64,000 nt of DNA. Origin: Blautia argi (GTDB taxonomy: Bacteria; Bacillota; Clostridia; Lachnospirales; Lachnospiraceae). The DNA lies in assembly GCF_003287895.1 (NCBI RefSeq), contig NZ_CP030280.1:474001-538000 (forward strand), written 5' to 3'. Shown one piece after another: positions 1 through 9,424 of this stretch (positions are counted from its first letter, which is position 1; every line of letters begins with the position of its first letter). A program made the translations under genes and the position numbers. The notes below the pieces were generated by a model that saw nothing but the letters and a program-made list of their open reading frames with translations, was not told the DNA's origin and searched no databases.

Positions 1-192
1 AGTGAGGCAGCTATTATTGCCGCAGATGTGGCGAGTAAGGCAGCAGATGTGAAAATCGGTTTTGTAGACCGGTTTAACGGCTCCCTGATTATCACCGGAG
101 ATGTATCCGGGGTAGAGGCAGCCCTGCACGATGTTATGAGCGTACTTTGCGACGCCATGGGATTTGCGCCTGCACCGATTACAAGGTCCTGA
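1..192 (+). CDS. eutS: EutS microcompartment shell protein, C-terminal part (cut by window edge)
   Basis: The frame is open from base 1 to a TGA at 190-192 and encodes the last 63 residues of a BMC-domain shell protein. It contains ADVASKAADVKIGFVDRF and the GDVSGVEAAL motif typical of the EutS/PduU circularly permuted BMC family, and ends in PITRS as EutS proteins do. EutS usually has about 110-120 residues, so the start and any promoter or EutV-responsive leader lie outside the window. It lies 25 nt upstream of eutP, as expected for the first shell gene of a Firmicute eut operon. EutS forms hexameric shell tiles. Confidence 0.88.
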   Translation, partial: SEAAIIAADVASKAADVKIGFVDRFNGSLIITGDVSGVEAALHDVMSVLCDAMGFAPAPITRS

Positions 193-217
193 CAACAGGA
201 AAAGGCAGGGAAAGGAC

Positions 218-673
218 ATGAAAGAGAAACAGAAAAGGGTGATTCTCATCGGACGTTCCATGGCAGGGAAGACCACTCTTTGCCAGTACATCAACAATGA
301 GGATTTGAAATACCATAAGACCCAGACCATTCAGGTGGTCAACGGCAATATGATTGACACACCCGGAGAATATCTGGAGCGCACCTATCTGAGAGGCGCA
401 TTAACCGTTACTGCTACAGATGCAGACCTGATTATTCTGGTACAGCAGGCTGACGAAGAGGGAACCATGTTTCCTCCCGGATATTCCAGCACCTTTGCAA
501 AGCCCTGTATCGGAGTCGTGACAAAGAGCGACCTGGCAGGGGAAAAGCAGATTGAAGATGCAAAGAAATACCTGAGAAATGCAGGAGCAGGAAGGATTTT
601 TGTTACCAGCAGCTATGCAGGAACCGGATTTGAAGAATTACTGAATTTTTTATCTTCTGAAGAAGAGAAATAA
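218..673 (+). CDS. eutP: EutP, P-loop GTPase-like / acetate kinase protein
   Basis: The product has 151 residues with a Ras-like P-loop layout: Walker A GRSMAGKTT near residue 12, DTPGE (G3) and TKSD (G4). EutP homologues are annotated as small GTPases; in Salmonella EutP has acetate kinase activity (established knowledge). I chose the ATG at 218 because the purine-rich stretch at 208-215 gives a ribosome site, and the family begins just before the VILIGR strand. An upstream ATG at 164 would add 18 poorly conserved residues and overlap eutS. It sits between eutS and eutV. Confidence 0.9.
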   Translation: MKEKQKRVILIGRSMAGKTTLCQYINNEDLKYHKTQTIQVVNGNMIDTPGEYLERTYLRGALTVTATDADLIILVQQADEEGTMFPPGYSSTFAKPCIGVVTKSDLAGEKQIEDAKKYLRNAGAGRIFVTSSYAGTGFEELLNFLSSEEEK

Positions 674-697
674 AGGGTACAAGGAAGGACAGAGGAC

Positions 698-1267
698 ATG
701 CGAGTAATCATTGCAGATGATGAGCCGATAATCAGAATGGATCTAAAGGAAATTCTGGAAAAGGAAGGATATACAGTAGCAGGAGAGGCAGCAGACGGCT
801 TTGATGCGGTGGAAATGTGCAGAAAGGAACAGCCGGATTTGGTGATTATGGATGTAAAAATGCCGCTTTTGGACGGACTTACGGCTTCTAAAATTATTGC
901 AGAGGAAAAGCTGGCGGAAACTGTGGTGCTTCTCACCGCTTACTGTGATAAGGAATTTGTTCAGGAGGCAAAGGAGGCAAACGTCAGTGCTTATTTTGTA
1001 AAGCCTGTAGATGAACGGACATTTCTGCCCGGTCTTGAAATTGCGGTAGAGCGAAATAAGACCATGAGGCGCCTGGAAAAGGAATGTGAAACTGTAAGCA
1101 GACGCCTGGAGAGCCGCACAGTTGTGGAGCAGGCAAAGGGCGTGATTATGAGTAAGAACGGACTTACAGAGCAGCAGGCTTATGACTATATCCGCAACAT
1201 CAGCCGGGAAAAGAATATTTCTATGAAAAAGGTTGCAGAGATTATTTTAATGCGCAGAGGAAAATAA
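698..1267 (+). CDS. eutV: EutV response regulator with ANTAR RNA-binding domain
   Basis: The product has 189 residues. Residues 1-115 form a CheY receiver with the acidic pair D7/D8, phosphoacceptor D52 in VIMDVKMP, and the later T and K (LLTAY, YFVKP). Residues from about 125 form an ANTAR domain (VVEQAKGVIMSKNGLTEQQAYDYI spans two of its helices). EutV is a phosphorylation-dependent antiterminator that binds paired hairpins in eut leader RNAs when ethanolamine and B12 are present (known in Enterococcus and Listeria). It is followed 1 nt later by its kinase. No clear ANTAR double-hairpin target is visible in the short intergenic gaps here; the main site probably lies upstream of eutS, outside the window. 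Confidence 0.93.
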   Translation: MRVIIADDEPIIRMDLKEILEKEGYTVAGEAADGFDAVEMCRKEQPDLVIMDVKMPLLDGLTASKIIAEEKLAETVVLLTAYCDKEFVQEAKEANVSAYFVKPVDERTFLPGLEIAVERNKTMRRLEKECETVSRRLESRTVVEQAKGVIMSKNGLTEQQAYDYIRNISREKNISMKKVAEIILMRRGK

Positions 1268-1268
1268 G

Positions 1269-2681
1269 ATGCAGAAGTTGATACAGCAGCTTTGCAGGGA
1301 GTATACAGATCTTTCAGATGAGGAAATTCAGGTGATTGAAATGATGGCAGGGACGCTTCAGCCCCTGGCAAATCTGGAGGCAGCAGATATTTTTGTAGAC
1401 TGCCCCTGCAGGGACAAAGATGCCGTGGTTGTGGCAGAGGCAAAGCCGGAGGAGGTTCCTTCCGCTTACAGAAGCAGCGTGGTAGGCATGCTTGCAAAGG
1501 AGGAGAATGAACCGGCAGTGGCGCGGACCTTTCGTCTGGGCATTGCCACAAAGTACATGAAGGCAAGGACACAGGAAAATAACTATACCATTCAGTCCGT
1601 GGAACCCATTAAATACAATTCCCGGGTAATCGGGGTACTCATCAGAGAAAAGCGCATTGGCGAGAATGAGGAAATCCAGGAAGAAGGGGCTGGTTATGAA
1701 GCCATTGAAACACCACTGAACCATATGATTAATGAAAATGAATGGCTCACAGAGAGCATAGATGAGGGGCTTCTGCTGGTGGATTACAAGGGACGCGTAT
1801 CCTTCCGGAATCTGTACGCACGGGAACTTTTCCAGAAGCTGGGCTATGTCAGAGATATTCTCGGACAGAAGTACAAGAACGTCTGCCTTACAGACTGGAG
1901 CAAAACGCCGGAGGAAACAGAGCGGATTAAGGAAGTACATTGCGGAAATTATTACCTGAGGGTAAGACAGATTCCTCTCATGAAAAAAGAGATTCGGTTT
2001 GCTGTGATTATCCGGGATATTACCTGGAACCGGGAACAGGAAAAGAATCTGGTCTTAAAATCTGTTGCGGTAAAGGAACTGCATCACAGAGTAAAGAACA
2101 ATCTTCAGACCATTGCTTCCCTTTTAAGGCTTCAGGCAAGACGGGAGGAAAACCCGGAAACAAGAAGAGTGTTAAATGAAAGCATCAGCCGTATTTTATC
2201 CATTTCCGCAACACATCAGCTTCTTTCCCAGAGTGGGGAAGCCTGTGTAAGTCTTATGGAGGTATTGGAAAATGTAAGGAGAAATGCAGTACAGCCTTTT
2301 CTGAAAGCAGATTTAAAGCTGAATCTGGAAATTACGGGCGAAGATCTGACCGTAGATTCAGAAATTGCCACATCTGTAGCGCTGGCGGTGAATGAATTGC
2401 TGCAAAACTGCATGAAATATGCATTCCAGGGCAGAGAAGCGGGAAATGTTTCCATCTGCATTGACAAGGGAAAGGTGTATTCCAGACTGACTGTGAAAGA
2501 TGACGGAGTGGGTTTTGATACCGGCAAGGTGAGGGCGGGAAGCCTGGGTCTTAACATTGTCCGAACCATGGTACAGGATAAGCTGCATGGAAGCCTGAAA
2601 ATCCGTTCCGGTGAAAAGGGAACAGAAGTAAGCTTTGATTTTATCAACGAAACAGCAGACCTTATCAGCATTTCAAAGTGA
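1269..2681 (+). CDS. eutW: EutW ethanolamine-sensing histidine kinase
   Basis: The product has 470 residues and no obvious membrane segment, so it is probably cytosolic. The N-terminal 140 residues look like the PF12282-type sensor domain, with cysteines in DCPCRD. A PAS-like region follows (SIDEGLLLVDYKGRV), then a HisKA_2 dimerisation domain with LHHRVKNNLQ (His272/273). The C-terminal HATPase domain has an N box NELLQNC and G boxes DDGVGFD and GSLGLN. It phosphorylates EutV in response to ethanolamine. It starts 1 nt after eutV stops, so the pair is translationally coupled. Confidence 0.93.
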   Translation: MQKLIQQLCREYTDLSDEEIQVIEMMAGTLQPLANLEAADIFVDCPCRDKDAVVVAEAKPEEVPSAYRSSVVGMLAKEENEPAVARTFRLGIATKYMKARTQENNYTIQSVEPIKYNSRVIGVLIREKRIGENEEIQEEGAGYEAIETPLNHMINENEWLTESIDEGLLLVDYKGRVSFRNLYARELFQKLGYVRDILGQKYKNVCLTDWSKTPEETERIKEVHCGNYYLRVRQIPLMKKEIRFAVIIRDITWNREQEKNLVLKSVAVKELHHRVKNNLQTIASLLRLQARREENPETRRVLNESISRILSISATHQLLSQSGEACVSLMEVLENVRRNAVQPFLKADLKLNLEITGEDLTVDSEIATSVALAVNELLQNCMKYAFQGREAGNVSICIDKGKVYSRLTVKDDGVGFDTGKVRAGSLGLNIVRTMVQDKLHGSLKIRSGEKGTEVSFDFINETADLISISK

Positions 2682-2703
2682 GCATGAAAGGAAGGGATAA
2701 TCT

Positions 2704-4131
2704 TTGCAGGAAACAATATTAAGCGTGGGAATTGACATTGGGACATCGACAACCCAGTTGATATTCAGCAGGCTGACCATAGAGAATCTGGCAAGTAATT
2801 ATACAGTACCCAGAATCAGTATTGTAGACAAAGAGGTTGTTTACCGAAGCGGAATTTACTTTACTCCGTTAAAATCTCAGACAGAGATAGATGCCGGGAA
2901 GGTAAAAGAGATTATTCGCAGAGAGTATGAAAAGGCAGGCAGAAAGCCGGAGGATCTGCAGACCGGAGCAGTTATTATTACCGGAGAAACAGCCAGAAAG
3001 CAAAATGCTAACAGTGTATTGGAAAACTTAAGCGACATGGCAGGGGATTTTGTTGTGGCGACTGCGGGTCCGGATTTGGAATCTGTGCTTTCTGCAAAAG
3101 GAGCGGGAAGCGACAGGATTTCAGAGGAGAAGCGGGAGGTTGTGGCAAATATTGATATTGGCGGAGGCACCAGCAACATTGCCTTTTTCCAGAAGGGTGT
3201 GTTAAAGGGGACCAGTTGTCTGGACATTGGAGGAAGGCTGATTAAGATAGAGAACGGAAAGATTTCCTATCTGTTTCCGTCTATTCAGAAACTGGCAGCC
3301 AATCATGGCATTCAGATTCAGGTGGGAGATGCGGCAAATGAAAGCACCTTATACCGGGTTTGCGAATACATGGCAGAGCAGCTTGCCATGGCTCTGTACA
3401 TAGAAGAGCCGGATAGCTTCCACAGAGAGCTTTACACCAATGCGGGAACACCCCTGAAGAGGCAGCCTGAGATTCAGGCAGTGACTTTTTCCGGCGGTGT
3501 GGCGGACTGTATGCTCCATGAGGAGGGTGATATGTTCCGCTATGGTGATATCGGAATCCTGTTGGCAAGAGCAGTCAAAAACTGTACCGCTTTTCAGAAA
3601 GTAAAAATCTATCCTGCAGCAGAAACCATAAGGGCAACCGTAGTAGGGGCAGGAACCCATACCACAGACGTCAGTGGAAGTACCATCAGCTATGCAAGAG
3701 AAAAGCTGCCCATTAAAAATATTCCGGTGCTAAAGGTCTCTGAGGAGGAAGAGCAGAATCCGCAGTTGTTTGCAGAAGCCATAGAAAAAGGACTGACCCT
3801 TTATGAATCCGAGGGAGAACTGGAACAGCTTGCCATTGCTTTTTCCGGTCAGTACCACACCAGCTTTCAACAGATTCAGGAGCTGGCGGCGCTGCTTATC
3901 AGGGGAGCGGACAGAGTGATAAAGGGTTCCTATCCGTTGATTTTAGTCATTGAAAATGATATTGCCAAGGTTCTTGGAAATGCCTTAAATGTCCTGTTGG
4001 AGAGAAAAAAAGATGTGATTTGTATTGACGGAATCCATGCACAGAGCGGGGATTATATTGACATCGGCGAGCCTGTTGCAGACGGGCATGTGGTGCCGGT
4101 GGTAACGAAAACACTGATTTTTAATTCCTGA
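2704..4131 (+). CDS. eutA: EutA, reactivating factor for ethanolamine ammonia-lyase
   Basis: The product has 475 residues with an actin/Hsp70-like ATPase fold. There is a phosphate-1 loop near the N-terminus (GIDIGTSTTQ) and a second glycine-rich ATP motif (NIDIGGGTSN). EutA exchanges damaged cobalamin in EutBC for fresh adenosylcobalamin in an ATP-dependent way. I chose a TTG start at 2704 because an AAGGAAGGG ribosome site lies 7-15 nt upstream and the first strand (ILSVGIDIG) follows at once. It is immediately upstream of eutB, its client, as in other eut operons. Confidence 0.93.
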   Translation: MQETILSVGIDIGTSTTQLIFSRLTIENLASNYTVPRISIVDKEVVYRSGIYFTPLKSQTEIDAGKVKEIIRREYEKAGRKPEDLQTGAVIITGETARKQNANSVLENLSDMAGDFVVATAGPDLESVLSAKGAGSDRISEEKREVVANIDIGGGTSNIAFFQKGVLKGTSCLDIGGRLIKIENGKISYLFPSIQKLAANHGIQIQVGDAANESTLYRVCEYMAEQLAMALYIEEPDSFHRELYTNAGTPLKRQPEIQAVTFSGGVADCMLHEEGDMFRYGDIGILLARAVKNCTAFQKVKIYPAAETIRATVVGAGTHTTDVSGSTISYAREKLPIKNIPVLKVSEEEEQNPQLFAEAIEKGLTLYESEGELEQLAIAFSGQYHTSFQQIQELAALLIRGADRVIKGSYPLILVIENDIAKVLGNALNVLLERKKDVICIDGIHAQSGDYIDIGEPVADGHVVPVVTKTLIFNS

Positions 4132-4183
4132 GGCTGACAAAAGGAGCAGCAAGGGAAGTATAGAAAAGTAGAGGTGAAATGAG

Positions 4184-5552
4184 TTGATTCTTAAAACTAA
4201 ATTATTTGGAAAAGTATATGAATTTAAATCTCTTCGGGAAGTTATGGCAAAGGCCAATGAAGAGAAATCCGGTGACAAGCTGGCAGGAATTGCAGCAGAA
4301 TCAGCAGAAGAGCGTGTAGCAGCCAAGGTAGTGCTTTCTCACATTACATTGGAGGATTTGAGAAACAATCCGGCAGTACCTTACGAAGAAGACGAAGTAA
4401 CCAGAATCATTCAGGACGGCGTAAACGAAGCGATTTTACAGAGAACATAAAAACAAAACAGTGGCAGAGTTCAGAGAGTGGATTTTAGATACAGAAACCA
4501 CAGGAGATATGATCAAACGTGCTTCCAGAGGTCTTACCAGTGAAATGGTAGCTGCTGTCTGCAAGCTGATGAGTAATCTGGATTTGATTTACGCAGCAAA
4601 GAAAATCAGAATTTCCGCACACTGCAATACTACCATCGGACTTCCGGGAACCTTCTCCTCCCGTCTGCAGCCAAACCATACCACAGATGATCCAAAGGGT
4701 ATTATGGCATCTGTTATGGAAGGTTTAAGCCTTGGCTGCGGCGATGCGGTAATTGGTCTGAACCCGGTTGATGATTCAGTAGAGAGCGTAGCCAGAATCC
4801 TGAAAAGCTTTGATGAATTTAAGAATAAATGGGAAGTTCCCACTCAAATCTGTGTGCTTGCACATGTGACTACACAGATGGAAGCTGTTCGGAAAATGCA
4901 TGCGCCAATCGACCTGTGCTTCCAGTCTATTGCAGGTTCCCAGAAGGGAAATGAAGCTTTTGGCCTGACTGCCTCCATGCTGGACGAAGCTCACGATATG
5001 ATGATGCGGGAAGCTACCAGTACAGGACCGAATGTGATGTATTTTGAAACAGGACAGGGTTCCGAGCTTTCCTCTGAAGCCCATAATGGCTGGGATCAGG
5101 TAACTATGGAGGCAAGATGCTATGGATTTGCAAAGAGATACAATCCATTCCTGGTAAATACAGTTGTAGGCTTTATCGGACCGGAATATCTTTACGATTC
5201 CAAACAGGTAACCCGTGCAGGGCTGGAAGACCACTTTATGGGCAAACTTACTGGTATTCCTATGGGCTGCGACGCATGCTACACCAATCATATGAAGACA
5301 GACCAGAATGATATTGAAAATCTGGCAACCCTTCTGGTGGCAGCAGGCTGCAACTACATCATGGGTGTTCCGGAAGGCGATGACTGTATGCTGATGTACC
5401 AGTGTACCGGTTATCACGAAGCAGCCAGCTTAAGAGAGGTATTCGGACTTCGTCCAATCCGCGAATTTGATATGTGGCTGGAAAAAATGGGATTCTCCAA
5501 AGACGGCAAGCTGACACCGCTTGCAGGAGATGCGTCAGTATTTTTGAAATAG
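4184..5552 (+). pseudogene. eutB: EutB, ethanolamine ammonia-lyase large subunit, split by an apparent 1-nt frameshift
   Basis: The first 88 residues (4184-4450) match the EutB N-terminus (LFGKVYEFKSLREV, LAGIAAESAEERVAAK). The remaining residues (to 5552) match the rest of the TIM-barrel catalytic subunit (NTTIGLPGTFSSRLQPN, YFETGQGSELSS, NTVVGFIGPEYLY). The frames join if one T is removed from the TTTT run at 4434-4437, which restores EAIYREHKNKTVAEF. The total span is 3n+1 and the repaired length is 455 residues, the normal EutB size. With EutC it cleaves ethanolamine to acetaldehyde and ammonia using adenosylcobalamin. The start is TTG at 4184. The break is most likely a sequence error (see findings), although a real mutation cannot be excluded. 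Confidence 0.9.
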
Positions 5553-5565
5553 GAGGTAGCATATC

Positions 5566-6462
5566 TTGGTAAACGAAAACGATTTAAGAACAATCATTGC
5601 ACAGGTTCTGCAGGAAATGAACCTGGATTCTAAAAAAGAAGAAAATGAAACCGCGGTTACAGGCTGTGCGTCCTGCCAAAAAGAACCGGAAATCGAAGAA
5701 GGCTGTATTCCTGACGTGACAGAAGTGGATATCCGCAAACAGTATCTGGTAAAAGACCCGGTAAATAAAGAAGCATATTATGATTTGAAACAGTACGCAC
5801 CCTGCCGTCTGGGAATCGGCAAGGCAGGCGCAAGATATAAAACAGACCCTGTACTGCAGTTCCGGGCAGCACACTCTGCTGCACAGGACGCAGTATTCTC
5901 TGATGTAGACCAGGGCTTCATTGACAGCATGGGACTGTTCTCTGTAAAGACACAGTGCGAAAACAAAGACGTATATCTGACCCGTCCGGATTTGGGAAGA
6001 AAGCTGGACGATGAGGCAGTAAAAACTATTAAAGAAAAATGCAGAATGAACCCAACAGTTCAGATTTTCGTATCAGACGGTCTGAGTTCCGCAGCAGTTG
6101 CAGCCAATGTAGGCGACGTGCTTCCGGCAATTGAGCAGGGATTAAAGAGCTACGGTATTGATACAGGTGTTCCGTTCTTTGTAAAATACGGACGCGTAGG
6201 CGCTATGGATCAGGTTTCTGAAATTACAGGCGCAGACGTTACCTGTGTATTGATTGGAGAGCGTCCGGGACTGATTACCGCAGAATCCATGTCTGCATAC
6301 ATTGCATACAAAGCAACCGTGGGAATGCCAGAAGCCAGACGAACCGTTGTTTCCAATATTCACAAGGCTGGAACCATACCGGCTGAGGCAGGCGCACATA
6401 TTGCAGATATTATTAAAAAGATTCTGGACAACAAGGCAAGCGGAACTGATTTGAAGCTGTAA
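5566..6462 (+). CDS. eutC: EutC, ethanolamine ammonia-lyase small subunit
   Basis: The product has 298 residues. The first 20 residues form an amphipathic helix (ENDLRTIIAQVLQEMNL), then comes an acidic, cysteine-containing linker (TGCASCQ) and the cobalamin-binding EutC core (RLGIGKAGARYKT, VSDGLSSAAVAAN, LIGERPGLITAESM). The helix plus linker looks like a BMC-targeting peptide (family knowledge). I use a TTG start at 5566 preceded by AGGAGGT; it follows eutB by 13 nt. It forms the EutB6C6 complex and contributes to cofactor binding. Confidence 0.95.
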   Translation: MVNENDLRTIIAQVLQEMNLDSKKEENETAVTGCASCQKEPEIEEGCIPDVTEVDIRKQYLVKDPVNKEAYYDLKQYAPCRLGIGKAGARYKTDPVLQFRAAHSAAQDAVFSDVDQGFIDSMGLFSVKTQCENKDVYLTRPDLGRKLDDEAVKTIKEKCRMNPTVQIFVSDGLSSAAVAANVGDVLPAIEQGLKSYGIDTGVPFFVKYGRVGAMDQVSEITGADVTCVLIGERPGLITAESMSAYIAYKATVGMPEARRTVVSNIHKAGTIPAEAGAHIADIIKKILDNKASGTDLKL

Positions 6463-6511
6463 GGATTAACATAAGCGTAAATAAATTCAGAGAGTAAGAG
6501 GAGGAAAATCC

Positions 6512-7162
6512 ATGAAACGAGATCCCGTAAGAGCTACCGTTCTTGCATCAAAAATTATTCCAAACGTCAGCCCGGATATGGCAAAAGAGCTGAATCTGGA
6601 ACCGGGCATGAAATCTCTGGCTCTGGTTACTGCAGACAGTGATGACGTTACTTATACAGCCCTTGATGAGGCAACAAAAAAAGCAGATGTAAAGGTTGTT
6701 TATGCAAAGAGTTTCTACGCAGGCGCAGCCAATGCGAACACAAAGCTGGCAGGAGAAATCATCGGTATCCTGGCAGGTCCTAATCCGGCAGAAGTAAAAA
6801 GTGGACTGGAAGCCTGTGTGGACGTGATTGAAAACCAGGCATACTTTATTTCCGCAAATGACGATGATTCCATTATTTATTATGCACAGTGCATTTCCAG
6901 AACAGGTTCCTATCTTTCCGAAGGCGCCGGTATTCAGGAAGGCGAAGCTCTGGCTTATCTGATTGCACCGCCGCTGGAAGCAATGTACGGTGTAGATGCA
7001 GCTTTAAAGGCAGCAGATGTGAAAATGTGCGTATTGTATGCACCGCCGTCAGAAACCAACTTTGGAGGCGCGCTTCTGACAGGAAGCCAGTCTGCTTGTA
7101 AGGCTGCCTGCGATGCTTTTGCAGCAGCAGTGGAATTTGTAGCTGAGAACCCCAGAGAATAA
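6512..7162 (+). CDS. eutL: EutL, tandem-BMC trimeric shell protein
   Basis: The product has 216 residues, the usual EutL length, and begins MKRDPVRATVLASKIIPNVS as EutL proteins do. It contains two circularly permuted BMC domains; the second starts near EGEALAYLIAPPLEAMYG. EutL forms pseudohexameric trimers with a gated central pore. An AGAGGAGG ribosome site precedes the ATG. The gene lies between eutC and the eutK-like gene, a typical order in Firmicutes. Confidence 0.95.
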   Translation: MKRDPVRATVLASKIIPNVSPDMAKELNLEPGMKSLALVTADSDDVTYTALDEATKKADVKVVYAKSFYAGAANANTKLAGEIIGILAGPNPAEVKSGLEACVDVIENQAYFISANDDDSIIYYAQCISRTGSYLSEGAGIQEGEALAYLIAPPLEAMYGVDAALKAADVKMCVLYAPPSETNFGGALLTGSQSACKAACDAFAAAVEFVAENPRE

Positions 7163-7177
7163 GAGAGAAGGTAAACC

Positions 7178-7920
7178 ATGAATGCACTGGGAATGATTGA
7201 AACATACGGCTACCTTACAGCAGTCGAAGCTTTGGACAGTGCATTAAAGGCTGCCAATGTATCTTTGGTAGATGTGGTTCGGGTAAGAGGCGGTCTGGTG
7301 ACCGTTCTGATAGAAGGTGATGTAGGTGCGGTAAAGGCTGCGGTAGACGCAGCCGCAGCCGCTGCCGAAAGAGTGGGAGAAGTAGTCAGCGTCCATGTGA
7401 TTCCGCGACCGGACGATTCTGTAAAGAGCATGCTCACTGCACACCCTGAACATGGGAACAGGAAGTGTACCGCTGCAGACCAGAGTTTGAACCAGGAGAG
7501 CAGCAGACAGGAAGAAAGTGAGAAGAAAAAACTGTTGATGCGGCAGATAATTTCGAAAAAGCTCATATGGAAGAGGCGGAAAAATCTTCTACAGAAACAC
7601 TTTCTGAAAAACAGACGGAAAATCCGGCAGAAGTATTCTCAGAAGAACAGACAGAATCTCCTACAGAAACATCGAAAGAATCCTTCACTGAGGAACAAAA
7701 AGAGCAGCCCGTACAGGAGTTCAAAGAAAGCGTGACAGAATATCCGGCAGACATAAAGCAGACTTATACCGGGGAAGAGATGAAAAAGATGACCGTGGCA
7801 AAGCTGAGATCTCTGGCACGGGAGTTGAAAATCACCAATATGACCCCACAGGAAATCCGCTTTGCAAAGAAACAGGATTTGATTGACGCGATCCTGAAAT
7901 TTACCGGAGAAAAGAGGTAG
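7178..7920 (+). pseudogene. EutK-like BMC shell protein with acidic linker and Rho-N/SAP-like C-terminal domain (apparent frameshift)
   Basis: Residues 1-90 are a single BMC domain ([39 protein letters not shown]). After about residue 115 the open frame turns into a basic stretch (RRKNLLQKHFLKNRRK), while another frame carries a Glu/Thr/Pro-rich linker and ends in a Rho-N/SAP-like helical domain (MTVAKLRSLARELKI, KKQDLIDAILKF). Adding one A to the A6 run at 7526-7531 joins the two frames. The repaired product has about 247 residues: BMC domain, low-complexity acidic linker, small putative nucleic-acid-binding domain. Enterobacterial EutK also has a C-terminal DNA-binding-like domain, so this may be an analogue. 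An alternative is two genes, but the ATG at 7567 has no good ribosome site and the acidic frame is open upstream of it. Confidence 0.72.
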
Positions 7921-7923
7921 ATT

Positions 7924-9399
7924 ATGCAGTTATATGACAAAGACCTTTTGTCAGTACAGGAAGTGCGCGAGCTGGTAGAAAAGGCAAAGGCTGCACAGCA
8001 GGAATTGGCAGCAAAGAGTCAGGCAGAGGTAGACAGAATCGTAAAATCTGTTGCACAGGCAGGCGTGAGAAATGCACAGCGCCTGGCAAAGCTGGCTCAT
8101 GAAGAAACCGGATTCGGCGTAGAGGCTGACAAAGTAATCAAAAATGTATTCGCCAGCGACGGCGTATACCAACATATAAAAGATATGAAAACCATTGGGG
8201 AACTGGAACGGGACGAGGAAAGAAAAATCCGTACCATTGCAGTTCCGGTAGGGGTAATTGCGGGACTGATTCCTTCTACAAACCCTACCTCAACCGCATT
8301 ATATAAAGCAGAGATTGCCATTAAAGCGGGAAATGCCATTGTATTTTCTCCACACCCAAACGCCAGAAACTGTATTCTGGAAACCGTGAAGGTAATCCGT
8401 CAGGCGATTGTAGAAGCAGGAGGAAATGAAAACCTGGTATCCTGTATTACAATTCCTACCATACAGGCAACCGACAATCTCATGCGTCACCCGGACGTAT
8501 CCATGATACTGGCAACCGGAGGCTCTGCCATGGTAAGGGCTGCTTATTCTTCAGGAACCCCTGCCATTGGAGTGGGTCCGGGAAACGGTCCGGCTTATAT
8601 CGAAAAAACGGCAGATGTGAAGCTGGCAGTAAAACGGATTCTGGATTCTAAAACCTTTGATAACGGTACCATTTGTGCTTCTGAACAGTCTGTGGTCTGC
8701 GACGAAGAGATGCGGGCAGAGGTACAGGCAGAAATGGAACGTCAGGGCGCTTATTTCCTGACACCGGAGCAGATTAAAAAGCTGGGAAGCTTTATTTTAA
8801 GAGCCAACGGTACTATGAATCCTATGATTGTAGGAAAATCCGCAAGGGTGATTGCAGATTTGGCAGGCATCGAGGTGCCGGAGGGAACCAGAGTGCTGGT
8901 GGCAGAGGAAACCGGCATTGGCAGGGGACACCCGTACTCCAACGAAAAGCTGGCTCCCATATTGGCCTTTTACACAGCCCCGTCCTATGTAGAAATCTGT
9001 GAGCTGTGTACAGAGATTCTGCACTACGAAGGAGCAGGACATACCTTCTCCATGCATACCAAAGATGAAAATATGGTAACTTATTTTGCACAGAGAATCC
9101 CGGCGTCCAGAATTATTGTAAATACTCCAAGCGCTCTTGGCGGAATCGGAGGAACTACGGGGCTGCAGCCGGCTCTGACATTGGGCTGCGGCGCAGTTGG
9201 CGGAAGCGCAACCTCAGAAAACGTAGGGCCAAAGCATTTAATGAACCTGCGCTATGTGGCAGAAGGGCTTTCAGAATTGGAGGATATTAAAGGAACTCTT
9301 CCGGATTGTTCAGAAGGTATCTGCAAGCCGCAGAAATTTGACGATATTGACATTGACGCAGTGGTAAGCGAGATTATCAAGCGTCTTCAGAATTCATAA
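7924..9399 (+). CDS. eutE: EutE, CoA-acylating acetaldehyde dehydrogenase
   Basis: The product has 491 residues and belongs to the ALDH superfamily, CoA-acylating branch. The catalytic cysteine is Cys251 in GTICASEQ; the nucleotide-binding glycine region is TGGSAMVRAAYSSGTPAIGVG. The first 18 residues (LLSVQEVRELVEKAKAAQ) form an amphipathic helix that could serve as an encapsulation peptide. It converts acetaldehyde, NAD+ and CoA to acetyl-CoA and NADH inside the shell. It starts 3 nt after the eutK-like gene stops and is followed by eutM. Confidence 0.96.
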   Translation: MQLYDKDLLSVQEVRELVEKAKAAQQELAAKSQAEVDRIVKSVAQAGVRNAQRLAKLAHEETGFGVEADKVIKNVFASDGVYQHIKDMKTIGELERDEERKIRTIAVPVGVIAGLIPSTNPTSTALYKAEIAIKAGNAIVFSPHPNARNCILETVKVIRQAIVEAGGNENLVSCITIPTIQATDNLMRHPDVSMILATGGSAMVRAAYSSGTPAIGVGPGNGPAYIEKTADVKLAVKRILDSKTFDNGTICASEQSVVCDEEMRAEVQAEMERQGAYFLTPEQIKKLGSFILRANGTMNPMIVGKSARVIADLAGIEVPEGTRVLVAEETGIGRGHPYSNEKLAPILAFYTAPSYVEICELCTEILHYEGAGHTFSMHTKDENMVTYFAQRIPASRIIVNTPSALGGIGGTTGLQPALTLGCGAVGGSATSENVGPKHLMNLRYVAEGLSELEDIKGTLPDCSEGICKPQKFDDIDIDAVVSEIIKRLQNS

Positions 9400-9424
9400 A
9401 GGATAGAGATAAGGAGGAATTATT

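Noticed and set aside
4461..5552. A separate 363-residue eutB gene with its own GTG start
   Set aside because: No ribosome site, and the frame before it encodes the missing conserved residues once one T is removed.
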